Assembly (NCBI GenBank): GCA_036939355.1
Contig: JALLAP010000429.1
Coordinates: forward strand, 1-21,826
Reading direction: 5' to 3'
DNA length: 21,826 nucleotides
Source of the DNA: Thalassiosira profunda
Taxonomy: Eukaryota > Bacillariophyta > Thalassiosirophyceae > Thalassiosirales > Thalassiosiraceae
Positions within the stretch are counted from its first letter, which is position 1, and each line of letters starts with the position of its first letter. The notes beneath the pieces are model-generated. The model was not told the origin of the DNA. It saw only the letters and a program-made list of their open reading frames with translations, and did not search any database. Below, one piece after another: positions 7,808 to 16,233 of the stretch. The translations under genes and the position numbers were made by a program.

Positions 7808-9037
7808 ATGATGGACTTCGCAAACCTCGTGCAGAAGAAGGTGATCTATCTCGGTAGCCGGAATTTGCGTGATGACGACTTGGATGTGTTGACGAAGGTG
7901 CTGCGCGAGAGCAAAGTTCTCGAGGAGCTTCGGTTGGAAAACAATGGTATCACACTCGCCGATGGGAAGTTCACGGATGCGCTGGCTGAGAATCGCACTC
8001 TTCTCAAACTATATTTGAATGGCAATCATATTGGTATCGAAGGTGCAAAACGGCTAGCGGATGATGCACTGAAGCGCAACAATACTCTTCTGTACATCAA
8101 CCTGGAAAGCAACCGCCAGATAGGCACCGAAGGTGCAAAGCGGCTAGCAGATGCGCTGAAGAGCAACAATACTCTTCAATCTATCCTTCTGCACAGCAAT
8201 AAGATTGGTGATGAGGGGGCCAAGAGCTTTGCTGCGGCAATTGTGGTCAACAGGACACTAAGGGTGATCGGCCTATCTCATAACGAAATTGGTGACATCG
8301 GGGCCCAAAGTTTGGCAGCCTCGCTCTTGGTCAACGGAAGTCTGAATACGATTGCTTTGAGTGAAAACGGCATCACTGACAAGGGGGGCAAAAGTTTGGC
8401 AAATGCACTGCGTTGCAACTGCAGCATCAATACCCTTCCGTTGTGGAGAAACAGAATCAGCGATGATTTAGAGCAAGAAATCTATGGCATTCTGGAAGAT
8501 CCCAAAAGGAGGCAAAGTGAAGCGCTGCATGTGGCGCTTCAATCATTCATGGAGGAAAAAGACGCGGATCTTGCACAGGCGAGGAAAGAAGTCGCGAGCA
8601 GAGATAAAGAACTCGAATCAAAAGACCAGCAAATCGCTTCTCTCAAAGCCCCGTTCGATCAGATGAAGACGATAATGGAAACCATCGACTTGAGCGGTGG
8701 GAAGAACGAGACTTCGGCTAAGCGCCCCCGAGAAGAAGAAAGCAACCTCGCCACCATCCAACGGAAAAACCAAAAGATTGCTCGTGTCAAGCAGGAGAAG
8801 ACCGGAGTTGAGGAAAGATTGGCTAATATCATCGAGGAGAAGGAGGCAACGGAGGCAGAGTTGGAGGAGGTGAGGGAAGATCTGGATGTCGAAAAGGAGA
8901 CAGTGGAACATCAACTTCGTGCGACAGACGTCTGGCACAGGCGTTTCGATGAGATTGCTAACCTGGCTGCAGCCGGTCCCGTTGACGGGGCGGTGATTGC
9001 CGAGATTCGCAATCGATCCCTCGCAGGCGGATCCTGA
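7808..9037 (+). CDS. LRR (RNI-like) protein with C-terminal coiled coil and nuclear-type basic motif
   Basis: 409 residues in one exon, with two consecutive ATGs at 7808 and 7811. Residues about 10-220 form at least six leucine-rich repeats of the ribonuclease-inhibitor/NLRC3 type, about 28 residues each, with the pattern LxxLxLxxNxIGxEGAKxLAxALxxN. Residues about 235-380 are highly charged and predicted coiled coil (KEVASRDKELESKDQQIASL, then EERLANIIEEKEATEAELEE). KRPREE at 305-310 resembles a nuclear localisation motif. There is no NACHT domain, signal peptide or membrane segment, so it is not a complete NOD-like receptor; it looks like a soluble scaffold protein. LRR plus coiled-coil proteins of this form are common and poorly understood in diatoms. 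Two of the repeats are nearly identical at DNA level, showing recent unit duplication. Confidence 0.85.
   Translation: MMDFANLVQKKVIYLGSRNLRDDDLDVLTKVLRESKVLEELRLENNGITLADGKFTDALAENRTLLKLYLNGNHIGIEGAKRLADDALKRNNTLLYINLESNRQIGTEGAKRLADALKSNNTLQSILLHSNKIGDEGAKSFAAAIVVNRTLRVIGLSHNEIGDIGAQSLAASLLVNGSLNTIALSENGITDKGGKSLANALRCNCSINTLPLWRNRISDDLEQEIYGILEDPKRRQSEALHVALQSFMEEKDADLAQARKEVASRDKELESKDQQIASLKAPFDQMKTIMETIDLSGGKNETSAKRPREEESNLATIQRKNQKIARVKQEKTGVEERLANIIEEKEATEAELEEVREDLDVEKETVEHQLRATDVWHRRFDEIANLAAAGPVDGAVIAEIRNRSLAGGS
8039..8177 (+). repeat. Recently duplicated LRR unit
   Basis: 8039-8090 and 8129-8177 encode EGAKRLADDALKRNNTL and EGAKRLADALKSNNTL. At DNA level the two copies differ at only four bases plus one missing GAT codon, far closer than the other repeats of the gene. 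Confidence 0.8.
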
Positions 9038-9262
9038 TTTTTATGCATCAGCTGGTGATATTGCCGATATGTGGCAGAGTTGGAATATGTATCGTTAGGC
9101 GTTTGTGTGAAGAAGGGGAAATACGTAGTGAAAGTGTGTTTGATCGTTAGGCCGGCCTCGCGCCATCAAAGAAGATGCGTTGTAATAATCACGCTATTGG
9201 GTACGGGACTACGTCTTGGATTAAGACTTGCTGAATGTCGAATCCAGCTTCTCTATTCTCGC

Positions 9263-12106
9263 TCACCGCCGATTCTTCAGCTTCTTCATCATACTGGGAG
9301 GCACTTTTCCCTCGACCGCCCCATCGTTGAGCCACACTTCGGCGTCCAGCTCGTTGCTCCCGGTCTCCCAACGCGAAAACTCTACCTCTCTGCTCTTCTT
9401 CGCTGTTCTCTTCGACGTTGCAGCCGCAGGGGCGAGCACATCTGGCGATGTTCCACTAGCACCACTCGATTCCTTCTCCATGGACTCTCTCATGGATCGC
9501 TGGAACACCATCTGTGCCTCTTGGGTGTTCCCGGCTCGCTCCTCCATGACCTCGTACGCCCTCCAGATGGCCGTCTTGTCGGCACTGGGCGTTCGAAACA
9601 GCCTCAACGTTCGCTCGAAGATCGACCGCGCGTCTGCAAAGTTTCCCAGCTCCGCCTCCATGAGCGTCCATGCTGTCACCGACGCGATGTTCCGCTGGTC
9701 GGCGTCCAGAGCCCGGCTGAAGCATCGTCGCGCCGCTGCGTGGTCGCCCTCCTGGGCCTCCAGGACGCCCCACGCCTGCCAGAGCCGTGCGCAGCGACGG
9801 CCGCCGCTCTGACCACCGCCAGGCTGGGCGCAGGCCCAGATGCCCTGCTGGAAGACGTCGCGCGCATTCTTGGCCGTGCTGTAGCGAGTCTCCAGGACTC
9901 CCCAGGCCGGCCACACAGGCGCGTGGCGCTTGTTCACTTCCGTCCCTCTTCGGAGCAAATCTCTTGCCGAATCGACATCTCCCAGCTCGACCACATAGAG
10001 GGCGTAGGCCTGGTAGACGGCTGCATCCCTCGGATTTACCTTCAAGGCGCGCTCGAACAGGTCCAGCACCCTCCTCGAATCGACGTTCTCCATTGGGCGA
10101 CGGCTCTCCATGATGGCATACGCCTGCAGCACGCGCGAATTTCTCTGATCGAACTTGAGCACCTCCTCGAAGCATTCCCTCGCCGTGTCGAAGTTCCCGC
10201 ACTCGCTCTCCATTACCCCCAGCTGAAGGTAGGCCACGGAGCAGTTGGGATCAGCAGCCAGCGCCTTTTGGTACAGCTCTCTTGCACGGCGCAGGCTCTT
10301 GATATCATCGTCGGATCCGCCCGAGCTTCCCTTTTTGTACTCCATGCTCGCCCAGGCCGTGTAGACGTGGGCGTTGGGCTTGGCCCCAATTCGCATCAGC
10401 TCGCGCTCGGCGCTCTGATAGCACGTCCGGCCCGCGGAGGCGCCCTGGCGCAGCTCCTTGGTCCTCAGCTGGGCCAGTGCCACCCACGCGGCGGCGTGGG
10501 AGGGACGGCTGCGAATGGCCTGCAAATAGAGCTCTTCCGCCGCGGCCAAGTTGCCCAGCTTTTGTTCCAGCGTCCCCAGCGCCTGGAGTAGGAAGGGATT
10601 GGGTCCGACGTCGGGAATCGTTCCAATGGTCTTGCCGTCTTCCTCCTCGAAGTCGACGTCGCTCTTGACCGGATCGAATTGCTTGGATCGCTTGCTCTTC
10701 TTGCCCGCAACGACCGCCACCTTCCCTGGACCTCGAACCACGACGTGCCCCCCAGAGCTTCGGTGGATCCCCTTCTTGAGCAGCGCCCGCGCCTCCTTCA
10801 AATCTCCCCTCCGCTCGGCGATCCTGCTCAATCCCAGGTACGGCCTCCCGTCGGTGGGATCCATTTGCAACGCCTCCATGTAGTGTCCCTGTGCCTCCTC
10901 CAAACGGCCTTTCCGAATATCCTTCTTGGCAAAGTGGCACAGCCGGTCGATGTTGATTGTCAGCGCCTTTCCGAGACGTACGCCTTCGCGAAATTGGACG
11001 GCGCGGTTCGAGTCGAGCAGCGATGTCGAATATTGGATGGAGCCTGCCGGGGAGCGCGTGAGGCCATAGAGCCGATCCTCCACCATGCGCGTGAGAGTCT
11101 TGTCGATGAACTGGGGGGGCTGTGGTTGGTTGGAAGCTGCGTCATTCGACGCTTCTTTGTCCGTCTCTTCGACATGCTTCATGATTGTCTGGCGCGTCAG
11201 CTCCAAATCCTTCTCCTGTGTACTGGCGGCCGGTATTGACTCGGAGTCGCCCCCACTTTCTGTGCCCACATTATCATCGCTGGAAGTCTCTGGCTCCACC
11301 AAAAACGCCTTCTCCTGCCTCTCCATTTCCAGCCTCTTCTGTTCCTTCATCTTCTCCATCTCCAGCTGCCTCCCCCGCATCTCCTCCTCCCGCTCCTTCG
11401 ATCCGAACAAATCCTCCCGCACGCTTTTCTCGTCCAGCACCGGCGCGGGGAACAGCGCATCGAAGCTCCATATCGACGGAGGCTCGTTGGAGATTTCCAA
11501 CGACGTGCTGCGCATTTTCTCGTAGGCGGCGCGGCGCTTCCGTCGGTTGAGCGCTGCGGCCTTCTCCGAGGCGGAGAGGGGCAATTTGCGCGAGTACTTC
11601 CGCTTCTTTTTGTAGGTCTTCTTCTTGTTGCCCCGATTATTGTTTGTGGGCGAGGTTCTCTTTTTGGACGATTGCTCATTGCTGACGGAAGAGTGCAGTT
11701 CTGACACTGCAGGCCTAGTTCTCGGCACGGCAGTAGGCCGGGAGCGTATCGACCGATGTTGCAAAGAAGAAGGGAACGGCTGGTGGAATGCCGCGGAGGG
11801 GTCCAATAATGCACCAAATAATATGCAGACGCCAAGCACAGACCCCAGAGTTGATGGCAGAAATGATGCAGCGCTCGTGGACGGTGCTGGCCTTGCGGTT
11901 GCTGTTTGCAAATGTTCCTCGTCCATTATTTCCGCCCTTGAACCTGCCATACACGTGGCATCCATCATCCTCGCCGACGGCGGCTCGATCGGGCTGCTTC
12001 TTCTCCGCCGCCGCCTCCAACTGTCGTCCCGCGGTGTAGTTGTCGCCATCACCGGGTTGGTCGGCCCCGTGGCGCCGCGTTGCGGTAGGGGCGGCGGAGA
12101 GTTCAT
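9263..12106 (-). CDS. HAT/TPR repeat protein, HCF107/Mbb1-like plastid RNA factor
   Basis: One long exon; the first ATG of the open frame is at 12106, giving 947 residues. The C-terminal 500 residues are tandem HAT/TPR helical repeats with the signature pattern W/Y-x-x-x-A-x-x-E...GN...AR-x-x-x-x-A (for example AAWVALAQL, SVAYLQLGVMESECGNFDTA, VWPAWGVLETR, LWQAWGVLEAQEGD, SVTAWTLMEAELGNFADA). This arrangement matches HCF107 of Arabidopsis and Mbb1 of Chlamydomonas, which bind and stabilise plastid psbB/psbH RNAs. Plastid targeting is supported by a hydrophobic segment (STLGSVLGVCILFGALL) followed by DPSAA-F, an ASAF-type site, and then a long basic, disordered region with a Lys-rich patch (KKKTYKKKRKYSRK). 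That signal lies about 85-107 residues from the first ATG, so the true start may be an internal ATG such as 11926. The upstream frame is open with only a TTG before 12106. HAT proteins of nuclear RNA processing are the alternative, but the targeting signal disfavours them. Confidence 0.8.
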   Translation of the reverse strand: MNSPPPLPQRGATGPTNPVMATTTPRDDSWRRRRRRSSPIEPPSARMMDATCMAGSRAEIMDEEHLQTATARPAPSTSAASFLPSTLGSVLGVCILFGALLDPSAAFHQPFPSSLQHRSIRSRPTAVPRTRPAVSELHSSVSNEQSSKKRTSPTNNNRGNKKKTYKKKRKYSRKLPLSASEKAAALNRRKRRAAYEKMRSTSLEISNEPPSIWSFDALFPAPVLDEKSVREDLFGSKEREEEMRGRQLEMEKMKEQKRLEMERQEKAFLVEPETSSDDNVGTESGGDSESIPAASTQEKDLELTRQTIMKHVEETDKEASNDAASNQPQPPQFIDKTLTRMVEDRLYGLTRSPAGSIQYSTSLLDSNRAVQFREGVRLGKALTINIDRLCHFAKKDIRKGRLEEAQGHYMEALQMDPTDGRPYLGLSRIAERRGDLKEARALLKKGIHRSSGGHVVVRGPGKVAVVAGKKSKRSKQFDPVKSDVDFEEEDGKTIGTIPDVGPNPFLLQALGTLEQKLGNLAAAEELYLQAIRSRPSHAAAWVALAQLRTKELRQGASAGRTCYQSAERELMRIGAKPNAHVYTAWASMEYKKGSSGGSDDDIKSLRRARELYQKALAADPNCSVAYLQLGVMESECGNFDTARECFEEVLKFDQRNSRVLQAYAIMESRRPMENVDSRRVLDLFERALKVNPRDAAVYQAYALYVVELGDVDSARDLLRRGTEVNKRHAPVWPAWGVLETRYSTAKNARDVFQQGIWACAQPGGGQSGGRRCARLWQAWGVLEAQEGDHAAARRCFSRALDADQRNIASVTAWTLMEAELGNFADARSIFERTLRLFRTPSADKTAIWRAYEVMEERAGNTQEAQMVFQRSMRESMEKESSGASGTSPDVLAPAAATSKRTAKKSREVEFSRWETGSNELDAEVWLNDGAVEGKVPPSMMKKLKNRR

Positions 12107-12377
12107 GGCCCGCGGAGAGGAAGGAAAAATGAGAGGAGCCGCGCGGCAGGCAGCGGCAGCCGGCACTTGAAGTTGAGTCAGAGATACTTTTAGCCCGCGT
12201 CCTGCAGATTGAAGCAAAATCTAAAGGAATTGGTACATTCTACGGGGTAGTTTGAGCGAGTCCTTTAGTTTACCCTCTAGGTAGCGAAGAGTAGGTACGT
12301 ACGTACGTAACTCAACCTCACCCTCCTCTCCCCCGCCCCCCCGCCGAGCTACAATTCTTCCAAGCACAAAGCAGACG
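12107..12377. promoter_or_regulatory. Shared divergent promoter of HAT/TPR and thylakoid-lumen genes
   Basis: Only 271 bp separate the start codons of two oppositely oriented plastid-protein genes. The region contains TAGGTA words near 12278 and 12291, an ACGT tetranucleotide array (about 12295-12309) and a C-rich tract near 12320-12345. No TATA box is evident. Co-expression of the two genes is an inference from the arrangement. Confidence 0.45.
12295..12309 (+). repeat. (ACGT)n short tandem array
   Basis: About 15 bases of uninterrupted TACG/ACGT repeats, self-complementary. It overlaps the core of many plant-type ACGT-box factor sites, but a plain microsatellite is equally possible. Coordinates may be off by one base. 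Confidence 0.6.
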
Positions 12378-13465
12378 ATGACGATGTCCACCAAGCTATT
12401 GCTCACGGCGTGCGCCGCCCTCGCGGCGCCGACCGAAGTGGTCGGCTTCGCTGGTTCTCCCCTCGCTACCGCCGTGAAAGCCAGTCCGCTCGCAATGTCG
12501 CCCTCCTCGCCCGAAGCGTCTCGTCGCGACGTCCTCGCTGGCGTTTCTTCTGCCGCGTTCGGCCTCGCCACCCTTGTCGCAAGTCCCGACGGCGCCTCGG
12601 CCAAGGCCTTGGATCTGCGGCCGGGACCGGTTACCGAGGCGTCCGCCGCGAACATCAAAGCTTATGAACAGTCGTTTCAGGGCGTGTACAGCGATCCCAA
12701 CCATCCGGAAGGCTATCGCATCATCATGGCCAACGGGAAGGGCGGCGCGACGATGACGCTGAGCGACGGCAACGGAGGGGAGACTTATAAAAACATTCCC
12801 GTGGGCGTGAAGGACGGCGAGCTGTCGTTCGATTTCGGGTTCAGTGAGTGCAATGTGTTGCAAGTTTATATGCACAAATCGATAGCAACAAACAATCCTA
12901 ATTGCAATTGAACAATACACAAGAGGGCGGTCCCAAAGGCGTGGCGGGCGTTTTGTCAGACGATAGGAAGTTCGTTACCTTTCCGGATGGCAACACATGG
13001 ACGAAGAACAAGGACGAGGTGAGGGAAAGATATTGTGCACATTGCGTGGTTCTATGCTTCAAGTGATACTGACAACACAAATGTCCGAAGTACGACGGCA
13101 TCTACAAAGATCCAAAGTACCCCAATGGCTACCGCATCGTGAGGAAGTTCAAGGGCACCAAAACGATCACGGAAGTCAACGATACGGGCAATCCCAAGGA
13201 TTCGGTGTTCGTCATGGGCGATCACGCGAGCCTCGTGTCCATACCCACGGCGGGCTTCAACTTCTACAACTTCCCGGGCATCGAAAAGGCGGAGAAGAAG
13301 AAGGCTACGAACGTCCTCAGCTACGCGCTGCAGGCCGGGGACGGCATGGGGGAGCACGCCGACGAAACGGTGTACGTGGGACAGTTCTCGCTGCAGGATA
13401 AGAACACGGCGTTCCCCTTCGGGACAATCACTTTCTCAGACAAGACTGTGTGGACGCGAATTTAA
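12378..13465 (+). CDS. Thylakoid-lumen protein (Tat substrate) with two DPxxPxGYR units, three exons
   Basis: Coding parts are 12378-12843, 12924-13018 and 13091-13465, with GT-AG introns of 80 and 72 nt, giving 311 residues. The presequence is tripartite: a hydrophobic ER signal (residues 5-18) ending near VVG-F24, a Ser/Ala-rich transit segment, then SRRDVLAGVSSAAFGLATLV with twin arginines 49-50 and an ASA cleavage site near 75, the hallmark of Tat-dependent transport into the thylakoid lumen. The mature part contains two related units: FQGVYSDPNHPEGYR (100-114), followed by a KGGPKG...FPDGNTWTK block, and YDGIYKDPKYPNGYR (188-202), followed by a longer C-terminal part ending in FPFGTITFSDKTVWTRI. 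I know similar units in hypothetical plastid proteins of algae but no assigned function. A photosystem-associated or lumen assembly role is only a guess. The gene is divergent from the HAT/TPR gene. Confidence 0.85.
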
Positions 13466-13689
13466 CCGACGAGCGCTTTGATGTCGAATGGGGAAACTGG
13501 CGATTCAATTCATATTATTTGACAGCAGATACCGAAATGCGGTAGGTAGAACTGCCAGTTAGCGCAAAGCAGAGCTTCTCTTCCGCCTATCCAATGTCTG
13601 ATTATCCCGCAGCACGTCCCCCGAGAAAATGCAGTCCTCAGACAGCATTCGTCCACCACCCCATTTGCAATAAGCCCCCTTCGTGCATC

Positions 13690-14462
13690 CTACAAGCACA
13701 TCAGACTTTCCCTCGTGTCCGCCCCCGTCACCGGATTCGTCCCCTTGACATCCTCCCGATCGCACACCAATTTCAACGTCTTCGGCGGGATTGTCGCATC
13801 GGTAAAGTCCCCGCCCTCCATCGATTCCACATCCAGCAAGCTCTGTCCAAAGTACGACCCGGCCGCGTTGACGTTGCGCAGGTTGGCGTTGTCCATGGAC
13901 GTGTCCTCGAAGGAGGCGCCGCGGACGTCGGCGTCCTCGAAGTTGGCGTTCACCTGCGTTGATGTGGCGTGCATTAGATGCGTTCATTGCAATTGAAGGC
14001 ATACGATGACCTTTCTCCACTCCTCACCAAGTACGCTTTGTAGAACCGGCATCCCTGGAGGTTCGATTTGGCAAATGTCGTTGCCTTGGCAAGCACCTGC
14101 GTGAAATCTTTGCCCTTGTAATTGCCGTTGCTGTAGTCTGCATTGGAGATGTCCAGGCCGGCATAGTCCAACCCTCCTCCGCTCACAGCCCACGCAGATC
14201 CCGCCGCGCCCAATAGCAGTCCCGCCGCGGCGAACGTCGACGCGATAGATCGTCCCAGCGGCGACGAGGTGTCAGCTGCGTCATCGTGATGAGTGATGGG
14301 TGCTGCGGCGAGGATGCCCGACCTCTCGCGATGAAGAGATCGCGCGGAGGCGAGAGCGCCGGGAGCCCTCGTTGCCTGGAAGGCGTGCGAGGGCAGGGAG
14401 CCGAGGGCGACTGCCGCGGCGAGGAGGGCGACGAGGAAGGAGGGCTTCATGGTTGCTTGCAT
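13690..14462 (-). CDS. Thylakoid-lumen pentapeptide-repeat protein, two exons
   Basis: Coding parts are complement(13690-13953, 14028-14462); a 74-nt GT-AG intron in phase 0 joins FYKAYL to VNANFED, giving 232 residues. The presequence has an ER signal ending in SHA-F28 (ASAF site), a transit segment, and a second hydrophobic stretch (FAAAGLLLGAAGSAWA, cleavage near residue 92) for lumen import. The mature part carries pentapeptide repeats A(D/N)LXX in the style LDISNADYSNGNYKG, SNLQGCRF, ANFEDADVRGASFED and NANLRNVNA, forming a right-handed quadrilateral beta helix. The C-terminus (DREDVKGTNPVTGADTRESL) matches the Cys-flanked tail of plant lumen pentapeptide proteins such as TL17/TL20.3. 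Those proteins are abundant in the lumen, with unknown activity. It is convergent with the Tat-lumen gene, 224 bp away, and divergent from THOC7. ATG 14450 is an alternative start. Confidence 0.85.
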
Positions 14463-14618
14463 CAGAGATCAGAGCTGATCAGGTGAGAGCGCGCGCGCGA
14501 GGCGGGCAAGCAAGAAGCAAGCATCCGGGATGATCTCCTTCCCTCCCTCCCACTCCTCCGCCAAAACCCAACCCAAAATCCAAAATCCTCACCGACCATA
14601 CCCCCCTGAACACTGAAC

Positions 14619-15365
14619 ATGGTGACCTCCTCCGCCGGCCCAGAGGCGCCTCCGCCCCTCTCCAACGACACCCTCCGCACCCGCATCCTCACCGGCGGCG
14701 GGGGCGGCAACGTCCGCGGCTCCCTCTCCCGCGTGGCCAGCCGGTACGCCGAGCTCCTCCGCTCGCTCGCCTCCTCCACCTCTGATGGAGCCAACGACGG
14801 GGAGGCCGACGCATCCACGGCCGCCTCCGCCCTCCAGACCGAGCTGCAATTGCACGACCTCGAAATACGCAAATTGGTCCTCTCCTCCCGTGCGTCGGAT
14901 GGCAATGCCGCCCGCCATTCCGCCGCCTTGGAGCGGATGCAGACCACCCTCTCGGACACGCAAAAGGACATTGAGAAGTTGACGGCCACGTTGGCGGAGG
15001 AGCGGGCCATCAAGAAGAACCGGGAGGAATACAATGCGTTGGCCAAGATGGGGAACGACAGGGCCCCTCCCGTGAGGGTCACAAAATTGGAATTGGAGCG
15101 GGTGCAAAGCGAAATGGAGAGAGTGAAAGAGGAGGTGGAGGTGGCAAGACGGGAATTGGCGGTACGGGAGAAGCAGACGCGGGCGCTGATGGCGTGTTTG
15201 GGGGATTTGAAGGCCGCGATTCGGGAGGAGGATTTGAGGAAGCGGGAGGGGGAGAAGGGCAGTGGAGATGAGGAGATGGGGGAGGAAGGGGAGGGGAAGA
15301 AGGGAGCTGCGGAGACGGGGAAGAAGCGGAAGCGGGGGAGTGAGGGCGGATCGGATGCCGATTGA
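14619..15365 (+). CDS. THOC7: THO complex subunit 7 (THOC7)
   Basis: A 248-residue single-exon protein, almost all helical. The family signature is clear: ELQLHDLEIRKL at about 75-86 and IKKNREEYNALAKM at about 131-144, both core elements of the Tho7 domain, followed by a coiled coil (LELERVQSEMERVKEEVEVA). THOC7 is a small coiled-coil subunit of THO/TREX, which couples transcription elongation to mRNA export and pairs with THOC5 in the nucleus. The C-terminus is acidic, ending in the basic patch KKRKRG, a likely nuclear localisation motif. The N-terminus is Ala/Pro/Gly-rich and low complexity. The length is near the usual 200-230. A 974-bp open frame on the opposite strand is a shadow of the GC-rich codons. 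Confidence 0.85.
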   Translation: MVTSSAGPEAPPPLSNDTLRTRILTGGGGGNVRGSLSRVASRYAELLRSLASSTSDGANDGEADASTAASALQTELQLHDLEIRKLVLSSRASDGNAARHSAALERMQTTLSDTQKDIEKLTATLAEERAIKKNREEYNALAKMGNDRAPPVRVTKLELERVQSEMERVKEEVEVARRELAVREKQTRALMACLGDLKAAIREEDLRKREGEKGSGDEEMGEEGEGKKGAAETGKKRKRGSEGGSDAD

Positions 15366-15543
15366 GATGGCTTGAGGCGGGGAATAAGGTGACAAGAATG
15401 CCTGAACTGCACGTTTATTGGGATTGTGTCTGACACGTCTTGTTTTTGCCTCTGTGTCTACCAGCTTTAAGACATACAACAACCACCAAACGGCTCAACG
15501 GCTCCACAATCTGCTGGCTCCCTGACGTTCCTCACATGTCCCT

Positions 15544-15946
15544 TTACAGGTGCGACGCATTCTGAGCAGCGGGCTGCCAAGCCTGAATAACCACCACGAT
15601 GAAGTCCCGGTCGTGGGAGACGATCAGCTCCTTCTTCGACGTCTTGATACGGAGGTTCTTGAGGTCGTCGTTCGGATTCAGATCCCGCGTCACGTTCCGG
15701 GCGCTCAGGGCGAGCTTCGTCATGCTCTGCGGATGCGGGAGTTGGGGAGGAGGTGAGATGGCGCGCGATGGTGGAACAAGGCATCAGGTGCAAGCCAAAA
15801 GTACTCGCCTCCGCGATGTTCTCGGCGGTGTCTTTCAGAATGGACGCCGAGCGCCGGAGCACGACCCCGTCGTAGTTGCAGACGACGTAGCCCTCGACGC
15901 CCGCCTGCTCCTTGATCCGTTCCAGGGCCTCCTCGACGGCGGACAT
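15544..15946 (-). CDS. DYNLRB: Roadblock/LC7-type dynein light chain, two exons
   Basis: Exon 1 is 15946-15809 (46 codons from ATG) and exon 2 is 15726-15544 (60 codons plus TAA), giving 106 residues against the usual 96-105. The protein follows the family closely: EEALERIKEQAGVEGYVVCNYDGV, then ALSARNVTRDLNPNDDLKNLRI, then KKELIVSHDRDFIVVVIQ. Roadblock light chains dimerise and bind the dynein intermediate chain, in cytoplasmic and axonemal dyneins. The frame is restored only if the intron starts with GC (GAG-GCGAGT) and ends at CGCAG, joining NIAE to SMTKL; no GT donor nearby gives a frame-consistent join. The gene is divergent from the CCCH gene. MglB-like or Ragulator roadblock proteins are less similar. 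Confidence 0.88.
15727..15808 (-). other. Putative GC-AG intron (82 nt)
   Basis: Donor GCGAGT after GAG, acceptor ATCCGCAG before AGC. The donor differs from the window's standard GTGAGT by T to C at position 2. It is placed by protein continuity of the roadblock fold. Confidence 0.7.
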
Positions 15947-16029
15947 CTTGTGTGGTCACTTCTGATGGCGCTTGGAGGAAAGAGGGAGAGGCTGTGGCTT
16001 GGAAAGGTGGCTTGTTGTCTCCGGGGAGA

Positions 16030-16085
16030 AATTTTTCAATGCGTTTGAAAATTCGAATTGAATTTTTCAAGGTGTTTGAAAATTC
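16030..16085. repeat. Two tandem 25-bp imperfect palindromes in a divergent promoter
   Basis: AATTTTTCAA-tgcg-TTTGAAAATTC at 16030-16054 is repeated as AATTTTTCAA-ggtg-TTTGAAAATTC at 16061-16085, a 31-bp period with 23 of 25 bases identical. Each copy is itself an inverted repeat with a four-base spacer. The pair lies in the 287 bp between the roadblock ATG and the CCCH-gene ATG, so it could act on both promoters. Confidence 0.65.
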
Positions 16086-16233
16086 AGCCGCCGGCAGTCA
16101 CCGAGCTTGCAGAGAGTTGGAGACGGCGAACAGAGCGAGAGGGCGCTGGCGAACTAGCAAACTGTTCGGCCTCAGTCCTTACAGCAGTTGCGGAGCGAGA
16201 GCGTCTGATTTGCTTCACCAAAGATCGCTCAAG

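Noticed and set aside
7808..9037. NOD-like immune receptor
   Set aside because: LRR repeats resemble NLRC3, but there is no NACHT or effector domain, only a coiled coil.
9071..10591. 506-residue open frame on the plus strand
   Set aside because: It lies entirely opposite the HAT/TPR gene and its start; composition is Arg/Leu/His-rich with no motif, typical of a shadow of GC-rich codons.
12221..12658. 145-residue minus-strand frame over the lumen-protein start
   Set aside because: It is the complement of the Tat presequence region and lacks features of its own.
14462..15482. 324- and 297-residue minus-strand frames opposite THOC7
   Set aside because: Ser/Leu/Pro-rich complement of Glu/Lys/Arg codons of the coiled coil; THOC7 motifs settle the plus strand.
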